Shown: positions 7,725 to 16,536, counted from the stretch's first letter. The stretch is 60,449 nt of DNA from VRUE01 sp036557525 (GCA_036557525.1 DATBHH010000047.1:1-60449); one strand, 5' to 3'. Notes: generated from the letters alone by a model not told the origin. Program-made: numbers and translations.

Positions 7725-9071
7725 ATGGCCAGACGCCTCGCTCTGTTCTTGGACCGCAGAGAGGCGGGCCGCGAGCTGGCCGTGGCGTTGAAGTCGGAGG
7801 GCTTCGACCGCGAGGAGCCGCTGGTGGTCGCGCTGCCGCGCGGGGGCGTCCCGGTCGCATTCGAGGTCGCGAAGGCCCTATTCGCCCCGCTCGACGTCCT
7901 TCTCGTCCGCAAGCTCGCGGCGCCCTTCAACCCGGAGTACGGAATCGGCGCGATCGCCGAGGACGGCGTTCGCTTCATCCGCAGGGGCGAGGTCGAGCTG
8001 GTCGGCATCACCGATTCGGAGCTCGATGAAGTCGTCGCCCGCGAGTCGGCGGAGCTGGAGCGCCGCCGCCGGCTCTACCGGGGCGGCGAGGAGCCATACC
8101 CGGTCGAGAACCGGACCGTGATCCTGGTCGACGACGGAATAGCGACGGGCGGCACGGCCATCGCGGCCGGGCAGGCGTTGAAGGCTCGCGGGGCCGCCAA
8201 GGTCATCCTCGCGGTTCCGGTGGCTCCCCCGGGCGCCGGCGAGCGGCTCGCCGGCGACTTCGACCGGATCGTCTGCCTCGAGCAGCCCCACGGCTTCTTC
8301 GGCATCGGCCAGTTCTACGTCGATTTCGGCCAGGTCGACGACGACGAGGTGGTCCGGCTCCTGGAGGAGGCACGGCTGCGGGCCCAAGCCGCGGCCGTCG
8401 GCGACCCTCCGCCTGAGCCGCACTCGCCCCCCGCCGAGCGTTCGGTCGAGATCGAGGCGGCGCCCGGGGCGCTGGTGGCTGGGGACCTGCGCCTCCCGGA
8501 GTCCCCGTCGGGTCTCGTGATCTTCGCCCACGGCAGCGGCTCGAGCCGGCTCAGCCCCCGCAATCGCATGGTCGCCGACGCGCTCAACGAAGCCGGCTTC
8601 GCGACGCTGCTCTTCGACCTGCTCACCCCCGAGGAGGAACTGGACCGCGCCAGGGTCTTCGACATCCCCCTCCTCTCAGAGCGCCTGCTCGCGGTCACGC
8701 GCTGGGCTGAGGGTGGGGAGGAGCTGCGAATGCTGCCGATCTCCTACTTCGGCGCTTCGACCGGGGCCGCTGCGGCCCTCTCGGCAGCCGCCCGACTGGG
8801 TGGCGAGATCCGGGCGGTCGTCTCGCGCGGCGGGCGCCCCGACCTGGCCGGCGAGAGCCTTGAAGACGTCGCCTCGCCGACGTTGCTGATCGTGGGCGGC
8901 GCCGACTGGCAGGTGCTGGAGTTGAACGAACAGGCGGCGAGGCTGCTGCGCTGCGAGCACGAGGTGGCGATCGTCCCCGGGGCAACCCACCTCTTTGAAG
9001 AGCCGGGAACCCTGGAGCGGGTCGCCGATCTGGCCGCGAGCTGGTTTGCGCGCCACTCGGCTCGAGGTTGA
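7725..9071 (+). CDS. Phosphoribosyltransferase-alpha/beta hydrolase fusion
   Basis: Residues 1-215 form a type I phosphoribosyltransferase: VALPRGGVPVAFEVA at the N-terminus and the PRPP loop VILVDDGIATGGTA. After a linker, residues 245-448 form a dienelactone-hydrolase-like domain with VIFAHGSGSSR as oxyanion loop, the nucleophile elbow YFGASTGAAAAL, an aspartate in IVGGADWQV and the histidine in PGATHLFEEPG. The same fusion is, to my recollection, found in M. tuberculosis Rv0571c of the DosR regulon. Substrates are unknown. A free phosphoribosyltransferase related to the first half lies at 9879-10586. It is convergent with the Usp gene at 9075. Confidence 0.9.
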   Translation: MARRLALFLDRREAGRELAVALKSEGFDREEPLVVALPRGGVPVAFEVAKALFAPLDVLLVRKLAAPFNPEYGIGAIAEDGVRFIRRGEVELVGITDSELDEVVARESAELERRRRLYRGGEEPYPVENRTVILVDDGIATGGTAIAAGQALKARGAAKVILAVPVAPPGAGERLAGDFDRIVCLEQPHGFFGIGQFYVDFGQVDDDEVVRLLEEARLRAQAAAVGDPPPEPHSPPAERSVEIEAAPGALVAGDLRLPESPSGLVIFAHGSGSSRLSPRNRMVADALNEAGFATLLFDLLTPEEELDRARVFDIPLLSERLLAVTRWAEGGEELRMLPISYFGASTGAAAALSAAARLGGEIRAVVSRGGRPDLAGESLEDVASPTLLIVGGADWQVLELNEQAARLLRCEHEVAIVPGATHLFEEPGTLERVADLAASWFARHSARG

Positions 9072-9074
9072 GAT

Positions 9075-9875
9075 CTAGGTCATCGCCGGCTTCGGCGCCG
9101 AAACGCCCCTCGGCGAGATCAGCACCGGGCATTTCGCGGCCTGCATGACGAGGCTGGTGACGCTGTGGTGGAGCTTGCGCCTCACCGGTCCCCCGCCGCG
9201 GGAGCCGAGCACGAGGAGGTCGACGCCGGCGTCGCAGGCCTTGATCAGCTCCTCGGCCGGGAAGCCGCGCAGGAAGACGGGCAGGGCCCGGGCCTCCGAT
9301 GGAACCGTGCCGACCGCTTCGTGGAGCATTTGCCTCAGCACCTCGGCTTCGGTCGGCATACCGGGGCTCAGGGCAGCATCGGCATCGCTTCCCGGCCCGT
9401 GTGCGTACTTGCGCGCGACGGTGTAGACGCGCATCGCGGCGCCGTTGACCACCGCGAGCTCCGCCGCCGACCTCAGGGCTACGGCGGACGCCGGGGTGCC
9501 GTCGTAGCCGACCCCGATGACGCGCATCCCGATGTCATCGAGATTGCCGCTGAGAGGGGACCAGCGGGTGTCGCCGTCCTCGTGCCGGCTGAATTCCGGC
9601 GGGGCGACGGCGACCGCACAGGGGGCTTCCCCGAGAAGGCGTTCGACGGTGGCTCCCGGGAAGACGCGACCGACGGGACCGCGGTGGCTCGCGCCGATGA
9701 CGATCAGGTCAGCCCGGTTGAGCTGAGCCAGCTGTGCCAGGGTCTCACCATCGTCGGATTGGGCCGTGACCTGAATCAGCTCGGCCTTGCAGGCCCGCGC
9801 GAGAAGCGCGCCGAGCGCGAGAGCGTCGCGGCCCTCCGCCGTCTCCTGGTAGCCGATCAGGATCCGTTCGTACAC
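9075..9875 (-). CDS. Universal stress protein, two tandem Usp domains
   Basis: A 266-residue double-domain Usp. Each half carries the ATP-binding signature of Usp proteins: GASHRGPVGRVFPGATVERLL in the first and GSRGGGPVRRKLHHSVTSLV in the second. The usual trailing serine in the second signature is retained as HSV. It lies four bases after the stop of the phosphoribosyltransferase gene at 9879, so the two form an operon expressed from the divergent promoter region at 10593-10687. It probably binds ATP and acts in persistence or stress; no client is known. Confidence 0.93.
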   Translation of the reverse strand: MYERILIGYQETAEGRDALALGALLARACKAELIQVTAQSDDGETLAQLAQLNRADLIVIGASHRGPVGRVFPGATVERLLGEAPCAVAVAPPEFSRHEDGDTRWSPLSGNLDDIGMRVIGVGYDGTPASAVALRSAAELAVVNGAAMRVYTVARKYAHGPGSDADAALSPGMPTEAEVLRQMLHEAVGTVPSEARALPVFLRGFPAEELIKACDAGVDLLVLGSRGGGPVRRKLHHSVTSLVMQAAKCPVLISPRGVSAPKPAMT

Positions 9876-9878
9876 GGC

Positions 9879-10586
9879 TCACACTCCACCAGGATTCGGA
9901 ACCATTTCATTGGCGGCGAAGGCCCGCTGCCGGAGCGCATCGATCACCTCCTGATCGGAGACCTGTCGAAAATCGCGGTACCACTGGCCGACCCCGAGGA
10001 AGGGGCTCGGCGCTCGCAGACACACGACCTGATCGGCCTCGACTCGCAACATCGCCAACGCCTCGGCGGAGCAAACGGGCAGTGCCACGATCACAGAGCC
10101 CGGTTCCTGCCGGCGGATCGCCCGGATCGCGGCGATGTCGGTGAGCCCGGTCGCGGCGCCGTCGTCGACGATCACCACCGTGCGTCCTCGCAGATCGGCC
10201 GGGCGCCGATCGCCGCGATAGAGCCGGACCCGCCGTCGCAGCTCCGCCCTCTCGCGCTCGGTGATCTCGTCGAGCTCGCTGTTGCGGACGCCGACGACTG
10301 CGGTCGCCTCCGGGTCGACGACGCGGGTGCCGTCCTCGGCGATCGCCCCGACGCCGTACTCAGGGTTGCCGGGGGCGCCGAGCTTTCGTACCGCGAGGAT
10401 CTCGAGCGGCGCGCCGAGCGCCTCGGCGATCTCGGCGGCGACGGGGACGCCTCCCCTCGGCAGCGCGACGATCACGGGGTCGGCGGCGCGCAGGTCGGAG
10501 AGGTGGCGGGCGAGGCGGCGGCCGGCTTCCCGCCGGTCACCGAAGTAATCGACGTTCAGGGATCGCATCTGAGGCGCGACGCTCAT
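9879..10586 (-). CDS. Phosphoribosyltransferase family protein
   Basis: A 235-residue stand-alone phosphoribosyltransferase with VIVALPRGGVPVAAEIA, RKLGAPGNPEYGVGAIAEDG and the PRPP loop VVIVDDGAATGLTD. It is clearly a paralogue of the N-terminal half of the fusion protein at 7725. ATG 10586 stands six bases after a TAGTTT -10, so translation should start at the 5' end of a leaderless mRNA. The C-terminus (residues 200-235) is shorter than in the fusion and has no hydrolase domain. It forms an operon with the Usp gene downstream. Confidence 0.9.
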   Translation of the reverse strand: MSVAPQMRSLNVDYFGDRREAGRRLARHLSDLRAADPVIVALPRGGVPVAAEIAEALGAPLEILAVRKLGAPGNPEYGVGAIAEDGTRVVDPEATAVVGVRNSELDEITERERAELRRRVRLYRGDRRPADLRGRTVVIVDDGAATGLTDIAAIRAIRRQEPGSVIVALPVCSAEALAMLRVEADQVVCLRAPSPFLGVGQWYRDFRQVSDQEVIDALRQRAFAANEMVPNPGGV

Positions 10587-10592
10587 ACCGAG

Positions 10593-10687
10593 AAACTAGG
10601 GGCGGCGGCCGGTGCAGCCATCCGGGGAAGACCACAGCGAACGGGCGGGCACGCACCGATGTCGCGGTGGTCTCAGTCCTCGATCAT
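10593..10687. promoter_or_regulatory. Bidirectional stress-island promoter (instance a)
   Basis: CCATCCGG starts at 10618, CCAC at 10632 and GATG at 10658. On the minus strand TAGTTT (10598 to 10593) lies 24 bases from the CCATC box and six bases before the phosphoribosyltransferase ATG. On the plus strand GATCAT (10682) lies 24 bases after GATG, ahead of the ZIP gene. The sequence around the boxes matches instance b at identical spacing. Confidence 0.55.
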
Positions 10688-10711
10688 GACCCGCCTGGTT
10701 TCGTTCCGGTC

Positions 10712-11452
10712 ATGAATGAAGCGGTTCTCCTCTTCCTGGCGGCCTGCGCGACCGCCCTGGCGACGGGGGTCGGGGCGATCCCGGTCTTCCTTCTCGGCGA
10801 CAGGGCGCGCGCGCTGACCCCGGCGCTGCTTGCCTTTGCCGCCGGCGTGATGGCGGTCGCGGCCGTCGTCGGCCTGCTGATTCCCGCCGGTGAGGAAGGC
10901 TCGCCGTCGGCCGTGATCGGCGGGGTCGCGGTCGGCGTCCTCTTCCTCGCCGTCGTGCGTCGCCGGATCCGGCCCGACCTCGGGTTCATCGGCCGGACCG
11001 GTCCCGGCGCCCGAACCTCGGCCCTGATCTTCCTGGTCCTGTTCGTCCACAGCCTCCCGGAGGGCCTGGCGATCGGCACCGCATTCGCGTCGGATCGTGC
11101 CGGCCTCAGCCTGTTCGTGATCGTGGCGATCGCGATCCAGAACATTCCGGAGGGGACGAGCGTCGCGATTCCGATGCAGGAGGCCGGCTTCGACCGGATG
11201 CGGCAGTTCTGGGCGGCGGTTGCAACGAGCGCCCCGCAGCCGATCGGCGCGCTGATCGCCTTCCTCGCGGTCGAGCAGGTGGCCGGCCTTCTGCCCTTCT
11301 CGTTTGCCCTTGCGGCCGGCGCGATGCTGGCCCTGATCGTCGCCGAGCTGCTTCCGCAGGCCTATGCCGGTCCGCGCCGCCTCGGACCGACGGCCGGCCT
11401 CCTCCTCGGCGCGGCGCTGATGCTGGCGTTCAGCCTCGCGCTCGGCGTCTAG
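10712..11452 (+). CDS. ZIP-family divalent metal transporter
   Basis: A membrane protein of 246 residues with eight predicted helices. Helix IV carries the family motif FVHSLPEGLAIGTAF and helix V carries IQNIPEGTSVAIPM, which supply the metal-binding His/Asn/Glu set of ZIP zinc/iron transporters. The ATG at 10712 is chosen because upstream codons overlap the promoter element. It stands ten bases before an ABC transporter ATPase gene. A role in zinc or other metal uptake under stress is inferred from the shared promoter region. Confidence 0.9.
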   Translation: MNEAVLLFLAACATALATGVGAIPVFLLGDRARALTPALLAFAAGVMAVAAVVGLLIPAGEEGSPSAVIGGVAVGVLFLAVVRRRIRPDLGFIGRTGPGARTSALIFLVLFVHSLPEGLAIGTAFASDRAGLSLFVIVAIAIQNIPEGTSVAIPMQEAGFDRMRQFWAAVATSAPQPIGALIAFLAVEQVAGLLPFSFALAAGAMLALIVAELLPQAYAGPRRLGPTAGLLLGAALMLAFSLALGV

Positions 11453-11462
11453 TCTCACCGTC

Positions 11463-12356
11463 GTGGCGGTGATCGAGACCGACCGGCTCACCAAGCGCTA
11501 CGGGAGCTCGCGCGGGGTCGAGGACGTCACCTTCTCGGTCGAACCGGCCGAGGTGTTCGGTTTCCTCGGCCCCAACGGGGCGGGCAAGACGACGACGATC
11601 CGCACCCTGCTCAACCTGCTGCACCCGACCGCCGGCAGCGCCCGCATCTTCGGCCTCGACAGCCGGCGCGAGAGCGTCGCGATCCGAGCCCGCCTCGGAA
11701 ACCTGCCCGGCGACTTCGGCTATGGCAGGCAGGCGAGCGGCCGCGAGGCGCTGCGCCTACTCGCGAGGCTGCGGGGGGTCGACGGCCTCGGCCGCGCCGA
11801 GGCGCTCGCCGAGCGCTTCCGCGCCGATCTCGAGCGGCCGCTCGGCGAGCTCTCGCGAGGCAACCGGCAGAAGATCGGGCTGATCCTCGCCACCTTCCAC
11901 TCGCCCGAGCTGCTGATCCTCGACGAGCCGACCAGCGGGCTCGACCCGCTGATGCAGGAGGAGTTTCTCTCGTTGGTCGCCGAGGAGCGCGAGCGCGGCT
12001 GCACGGTCTTCCTCTCCTCGCACGAGCTGGACGAGGTCGAGCGCGTCTGCGACCGAGTCGGAATCGTCAGGGCGGGGAGGCTGATCGCCGTAGAGCGGAT
12101 CCACGAGCTGCTCGGCAAGGCGCGCCGCACCGCCACCGTCGAGGCGGCGAAGGCCGCCGACCTCGCCACCGAGCTCCGCGGACTCGAGGGAGTGAGCGAT
12201 CTCGAGGCGGCGGACGGCAAGCTCTCGTTCAAGGTGGTCGGTGACCTCGACCCGGTGCTGAAGGCGATCGCCGGGCACCACGTCCTCGACATGGAGTTGA
12301 CCCACCCCACGCTCGAGGAGGTCTTCCTCACCTACTACGGCGGGGAGGAGCAATGA
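11463..12356 (+). CDS. ABC transporter ATP-binding protein (ABC-2/DrrA type)
   Basis: The 297-residue ATPase has Walker A GPNGAGKTTTIRTL, a signature loop ELSRGNRQKIGL (variant, with SRGNRQ for LSGGQ), Walker B LLILDEPTSGLDPL and the H-loop SSHELDEVERV. The C-terminal extension is of the drug-exporter DrrA kind. GTG 11463 follows TAGTCT (overlapping the stop of the ZIP gene) by seven bases, suggesting an internal leaderless promoter. It overlaps the permease by four bases and forms an exporter with it. Substrate unknown. Confidence 0.92.
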   Translation: MAVIETDRLTKRYGSSRGVEDVTFSVEPAEVFGFLGPNGAGKTTTIRTLLNLLHPTAGSARIFGLDSRRESVAIRARLGNLPGDFGYGRQASGREALRLLARLRGVDGLGRAEALAERFRADLERPLGELSRGNRQKIGLILATFHSPELLILDEPTSGLDPLMQEEFLSLVAEERERGCTVFLSSHELDEVERVCDRVGIVRAGRLIAVERIHELLGKARRTATVEAAKAADLATELRGLEGVSDLEAADGKLSFKVVGDLDPVLKAIAGHHVLDMELTHPTLEEVFLTYYGGEEQ

Positions 12357-13144
12357 CCTCGCAGGTGTGGGCGCTGATTCTGGCCCACCTCCACGACCGC
12401 CGCCGCTCTCTGCTGGCCTGGGGCATACCGCTCGGCCTGTGGTCGGCGTTCATCGTCCTCATCTTCCCCTCGGTCGAAGGGGCTCTGTCGAAGGCCGTCG
12501 CCGATTACCCCCCGGCGCTGAAGGAAGCGTTCGGGATCGGCGAGCTGAGCAACGTCGAGCAGTACCTTCACGCCGAGCTGCTGAGCCTGATCGTGCCGCT
12601 CGCGCTCGGCTACCTGGCGGTCCGAGCAGTCTCCAGCGGGCTCTCCGGGGCAGCGGAAAGCGGCCGCCTCGACGTTCTGCTCTCGGCCCCGGTCTCGCGC
12701 TACCGCGTCGCGGCGGCGAGCTTCGCGGGCACCGCGGTCGAGCTCGCGATCGTGCTGCTCCTGACCGTCATCCTCACCGGTCTCGGCAGCCTCGTCGCCA
12801 ACGCAAATCTCTCGCTCTCCGCGGCGCTCGCAGGTTACGCCAATGTCTGGCCCCTGGCCCTCCTCTTCGCCGGCCTCGGGATCGTCGCGACGGGGTTCTC
12901 GCTGCGGACCAGCGTCGTCACCGGCGCGGTCGCGGGGGTGCTGGTGACGATGTACGTGATCGACCTCATCGGCCGCCTCGATCCCGATCTCTCCGGGATC
13001 CGCTACGCCTCCGTCTTCAAGTACTACGGGAACGCGATAGAGGACGGGATCGACCCCGTCGCGTTCGTCGGCGTGGGCCTCGCCGCCGTGGTCCTGGCGG
13101 TCCTCGGCGCCTGGCTTTTCGGGCGGCGCGACCTCACCGCCTAA
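12353..13144 (+). CDS. ABC-2 type permease
   Basis: The 263-residue membrane partner of the preceding ATPase, with six hydrophobic segments (for example LGYLAVRAVSSGL, AIVLLLTVILTGLGSLV and VVTGAVAGVLVTMYVIDLIG). It begins with an ATGA overlap, so the subunits are co-translated. Family and pairing are clear. Substrate cannot be read from sequence. It is followed 40 bases later by the GAF histidine kinase, which has its own ribosome-binding site. Confidence 0.9.
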   Translation: MTSQVWALILAHLHDRRRSLLAWGIPLGLWSAFIVLIFPSVEGALSKAVADYPPALKEAFGIGELSNVEQYLHAELLSLIVPLALGYLAVRAVSSGLSGAAESGRLDVLLSAPVSRYRVAAASFAGTAVELAIVLLLTVILTGLGSLVANANLSLSAALAGYANVWPLALLFAGLGIVATGFSLRTSVVTGAVAGVLVTMYVIDLIGRLDPDLSGIRYASVFKYYGNAIEDGIDPVAFVGVGLAAVVLAVLGAWLFGRRDLTA

Positions 13145-13184
13145 ATTATCTTTTGGAGACAGGAACGAACCAGGATCGAAGGGA

Positions 13185-14864
13185 ATGAGTACGCCTGATC
13201 AGTCGCAATTGCCGGCTCAGGACGAGCGGTTCCGCCGCCTCCTGGAGCTCGGCACCGCATTGCTCTCCGAGCTTGACCTGGAGGCGGTGCTGCGCTCGGT
13301 CGTCGAAGCGGCACGGGAGCTGACCGCGGCCGAGTATGCCGCTCTGGGGGTGCTCGACCGCGAGGGCACCGAGCTGGAGCGATTCATCTACGTGGGGATA
13401 GACGACGAGACCAAACGGGCGATCGGCAACCTGCCCCGGGGGCGCGGTGTCCTCGGCGAGCTGATCCGGGAGCCGAGCCCGCTGCGCCTGGCCGACGTCA
13501 ACCAACACCCCCACGCCTACGGATTCCCCCCCGGCCATCCTCCGATGCACACCTTCCTCGGGGTGCCGATCAGCATCAGGGGCGAGACGTTCGGCAACCT
13601 CTACATGACCCAGAAGCGGGGCGGAGTCGAATTCGACGAGGAGGACGAGGGGGCGGCGACGACTCTGGCGACCTGGGCCGGCGTGGCGATCGAGAACGCC
13701 CGCCTCTACACCGCGCTCAGCGAGCGCGAGGCCGAGGTCGAGCGCGCCCTGCGCCGCTCCGAGACCTCGGTCGACATCGCCCGCGCGGTCGGCGGCGAGA
13801 CCGATGTCGAGCGGGTGCTCGACCTGATCGTCAAGCGCGCCCGGGCGCTGGTCGAGGCCCGGACCCTGCTCGTCCTCCTGCGGCGCGGTGGTCGCCTCGT
13901 CGTCGTGGCCCAGGCCGGGGTCGTCGGCGAGGAGGTGGAGCGGCTGACGATCCCGACCGAGGACTCGGTCTTCCAGGCGGCGATGCAGGAACGGGTCGCC
14001 CAGCACCTGAAGCCGGGCTCGCCGCCGTCCGAGTCGCGGGTGCGGGAGCGGCTCGGGGCCGAGGCGGCGCTGGTCGTCCCGCTGCTCTTCCGCGGCTACG
14101 CCGTCGGGACGCTGGTGGCGCTTGACCGCGAAGCCGGCGGCGAATTCGACGAGGAGGACCTGCGGCTGCTTCAGGCGTTCGCCAGCAGCGCCGCCGCCGC
14201 CGTCGCGACCGCGCAGAGCGTCGAAGCCGAGCGCCTCCAGCAGCAGGTCGAGATCGGCGAGCGCGAGCGCCAACGGTGGGCGCAGGAGCTGCACGACGAT
14301 GCGCTTCAGGGCCTCGCCGCGATTCGCATCTCCCTTGCCGCCGCCGTCCAAGGCGAGGGGGAGGACCGGGCCGAGCGGATCGAGGCGGCGGCGTCGGAGA
14401 CCGTCGAGCGCCTCGAGGGCCAGATCAACGAGCTCAGCCGCCTGATCAACGACCTGCGGCCGGCCTCGCTCGAGCGCCTCGGCCTGGTCGGGGCGCTGGA
14501 GGCCCTGGCCGAGGAGTGCTCGGCGCGGGGCGAGATCGCGATCGAGACCGAGATCGAGATCGAGCGAGGGCTGAGCCGCGACGAGGAACGGGTCGTCTAT
14601 CGCCTGGTGCAGGAGTCGCTCAACAACGTCCTCAAGCACGCCTCCGCGGGAAACGCCAGCGTCTCCGTGCGCCTCGTCGGCGATCAGGTCCGGATCGCGG
14701 TCGAGGACGACGGCGACGGCTTCGACCCCGACTCGACCGGTAACGGGCGCGGCCTGCTCGGGATGCGGGAGCGGATCGAGCTGCTGGGCGGCGAGATCGA
14801 GGTTCGCTCGGTCGAGGGCGACGGCACCGAGATCACCGCGAACGTCCCGGTGAAGGCCGGCTAG
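13185..14864 (+). CDS. GAF-GAF sensor histidine kinase (DosS/NarX-like)
   Basis: A soluble 559-residue kinase with two GAF domains (about 27-175 and 193-345) followed by a HisKA_3 dimerisation domain with H370 in ELHDDALQGL and an HATPase domain (QESLNNVLKHAS, DDGDGFDP, GRGLLGMRERI). The first GAF includes GFPPGHPPMHTFLGVPI. In the DosS/DosT oxygen and redox sensors of mycobacteria this segment holds the haem-ligating His, and here H118 is in place. Haem binding is therefore possible but not shown. GAAGGG precedes the ATG. It converges on a NarL-type regulator (four-base overlap) that is its likely partner. Confidence 0.93.
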   Translation: MSTPDQSQLPAQDERFRRLLELGTALLSELDLEAVLRSVVEAARELTAAEYAALGVLDREGTELERFIYVGIDDETKRAIGNLPRGRGVLGELIREPSPLRLADVNQHPHAYGFPPGHPPMHTFLGVPISIRGETFGNLYMTQKRGGVEFDEEDEGAATTLATWAGVAIENARLYTALSEREAEVERALRRSETSVDIARAVGGETDVERVLDLIVKRARALVEARTLLVLLRRGGRLVVVAQAGVVGEEVERLTIPTEDSVFQAAMQERVAQHLKPGSPPSESRVRERLGAEAALVVPLLFRGYAVGTLVALDREAGGEFDEEDLRLLQAFASSAAAAVATAQSVEAERLQQQVEIGERERQRWAQELHDDALQGLAAIRISLAAAVQGEGEDRAERIEAAASETVERLEGQINELSRLINDLRPASLERLGLVGALEALAEECSARGEIAIETEIEIERGLSRDEERVVYRLVQESLNNVLKHASAGNASVSVRLVGDQVRIAVEDDGDGFDPDSTGNGRGLLGMRERIELLGGEIEVRSVEGDGTEITANVPVKAG

Positions 14865-15523
14865 GAGGAGGGGGAGGCGGCCTCGCCGCCGGCCTCGATG
14901 ATGCCGCTTTCGATCGCAAAGCGGACGAGATCGGGCCGCGACTCGATCGCGAGCTTCTGCAGCAGCTTGGCGCGGTTCACCTCGATCGCGCGGACGCTGA
15001 GGAAGAGCTGCTCGCCGATCTCGCGATTGGTGTGGCCGAGCGCCAGCAGCCGCAGCAGTTCGCGCTCGCGCTCGCTCAGGTCGTCGAGCGGATCGGCCTC
15101 CAGCTTCGCCATCGCCCCGCCCAGCTCGGGATCGATGTAGGAGCCGCCCGCGGCGGTGATCCTGATCGCCTCGGTCAGCTTGCGCTCGGCAGCCTGCTTC
15201 AGAACGTAGCCGGCGGCGCCGGCGCGAAGCAGGTCGCGTGCCCTGCGCGGGTCGCTCTGCATCGTGAGGACGACGATCGCCGTCGATGGGACGCTCTCGC
15301 GAAGGCCCTGTATGTCCCTGACCGGGTCCGCTCCCGGCATCTGCAGGTCGAGGATCAGCACGTCGGGTCGGCGATCGCCGGCGAGCCGAACCGCGGCTGC
15401 GCTGTCGGCGCCCTCGCCGATCACCCGCAGATCGGGCTCGGCCTCCAGCATGCTGCGCAACCCGGCCCGGATCACGTTGTGATCGTCGGCCAGTACAACC
15501 GTGATCTCGCGCTTGGCCTCCAT
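14861..15523 (-). CDS. NarL/FixJ-type response regulator
   Basis: The 220-residue regulator has a receiver domain with acid pocket LADDHNV, phospho-acceptor D59 in VLILDLQMPG, and a LuxR helix-turn-helix (LSERERELLRLLALGHTNREI, then LSVRAIEVNRAKLLQKL). The recognition helix reads SVRAIEVNRAKL, differing from the more common SVRTVETHRAHI of its paralogue at 20190. It converges with the GAF kinase; both stop codons are read from the palindrome CTAG. Divergent from carbamate kinase across a stress-island promoter element. It is a candidate master regulator of that element. Confidence 0.93.
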   Translation of the reverse strand: MEAKREITVVLADDHNVIRAGLRSMLEAEPDLRVIGEGADSAAAVRLAGDRRPDVLILDLQMPGADPVRDIQGLRESVPSTAIVVLTMQSDPRRARDLLRAGAAGYVLKQAAERKLTEAIRITAAGGSYIDPELGGAMAKLEADPLDDLSERERELLRLLALGHTNREIGEQLFLSVRAIEVNRAKLLQKLAIESRPDLVRFAIESGIIEAGGEAASPSS

Positions 15524-15556
15524 CGCGGCTCGCCTGGTCGAGAGTCTGCCATGACC

Positions 15557-15624
15557 CCCGGTTTGAGCCGCACCCAGGAGTGTGGCTTAGGCCCGATGGC
15601 GGGAAGCGCCCGGTCGGGGACCCT
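15557..15624 (+). promoter_or_regulatory. Stress-island promoter element (instance f), for carbamate kinase
   Basis: CCGG at 15557, CCGC at 15567, GATG at 15594 and GACCCT at 15619. TTCGCC (six bases) separates the -10-like box from the ATG at 15631, giving a predicted leaderless mRNA. The minus-strand -10 toward the response regulator is weak here (CAGGCG). Confidence 0.5.
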
Positions 15625-15630
15625 TTCGCC

Positions 15631-16536
15631 ATGCGCACACTGATCGCCCTGGGCGGCAATGCATTGCTCCGCCGTGGGCAGCCGGCGGATGCCGAGGCCC
15701 AGCGGCGCAATCTTGCGGCGGCGGCGGAGGTCCTTGCCGGCGTCGCCGGCGAGCACGAACTCGTGCTCACCCACGGCAACGGTCCCCAGGTCGGCCTGTT
15801 GGCTCTCCAGAACCAGGGCCACGACTCGTCGGCTCCGGCCAACGTTCTCGGTGCCGAGAGCGAGGGAATGGTCGGCTACATGTTGGAGCTGGCGTTGCGG
15901 AACGCTCTCCCCGACCGCGATCTGGTGACAGTTCTCTCCGTGGTCGTGGTCAACGCCGAGGATCCTGCCTTCGGGGCTCCCACCAAGCCGGCCGGCCCGC
16001 TCTACTCGGCGGAGGATGCTCGGAGGCTGGCCGTCGAGCGGGGCTGGAGCATCGGCCCCGACGGGCACGGCTTTCGGCGCCTGGTGCCGTCGCCCGAGCC
16101 CCAGGCGATCGTCGAGCTGCGCAGCCTCCGTACGCTGATCGACGCCGGGGACCTCGTCATCTGCGCGGGTGGCGACGGCATCCCGGTCGCGCTCAACGGC
16201 GACGGCACGATGCACGGGGTCGAGGCGGTGGTCGACAAGGACCTCACCGCAGCCCTGCTGGCGCGCCGCCTCGACGCCGATCTGCTGGTGATGCTGACCG
16301 ACGTCGACGCCGTCCATCTCGATTGGGGCGGCGAGGCCGAGCGAGCGCTCGGCAGGGTGACCCCGGCCGAGCTGCGCCGGCACGACTTCGCCTCCGGGTC
16401 GATGGCCCCCAAGGTCGATGCGGCGTGCCGCTTCGTCGAAACGACCGGGCGCCGGGCCGCGATCGGCGAGCTCACGAAGGCTGTCGAGATAGTGCGTGGG
16501 GCCGCGGGTACTCAGATCGCCGCTCCGAGCGCCTGA
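15631..16536 (+). CDS. arcC: Carbamate kinase
   Basis: Makes ATP from ADP and carbamoyl phosphate, the last step of the arginine deiminase or related fermentative routes. Amino-acid kinase fold motifs are present: LIALGGNALLRRG, LTHGNGPQVGLLALQ, the FGAPTKPAGP segment, VICAGGDGIPV, GVEAVVDKDLTAALLA and MLTDVDAV, with the C-terminal GSMAPKVDAACRFVE. Length 301 is usual. ATG 15631 is preferred over upstream codons because it stands six bases after a -10 box. No arcA or arcB is near, so carbamoyl phosphate must come from elsewhere. Its last 65 bases overlap the convergent P-type ATPase. Confidence 0.93.
   Translation: MRTLIALGGNALLRRGQPADAEAQRRNLAAAAEVLAGVAGEHELVLTHGNGPQVGLLALQNQGHDSSAPANVLGAESEGMVGYMLELALRNALPDRDLVTVLSVVVVNAEDPAFGAPTKPAGPLYSAEDARRLAVERGWSIGPDGHGFRRLVPSPEPQAIVELRSLRTLIDAGDLVICAGGDGIPVALNGDGTMHGVEAVVDKDLTAALLARRLDADLLVMLTDVDAVHLDWGGEAERALGRVTPAELRRHDFASGSMAPKVDAACRFVETTGRRAAIGELTKAVEIVRGAAGTQIAAPSA

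Noticed and set aside
13146..15842. 898-codon minus-strand frame
   Set aside because: It runs antisense across the GAF kinase and its regulator, is full of repetitive Arg/Gly/Ala/Leu, and has no domain signal; it is a high-GC shadow.
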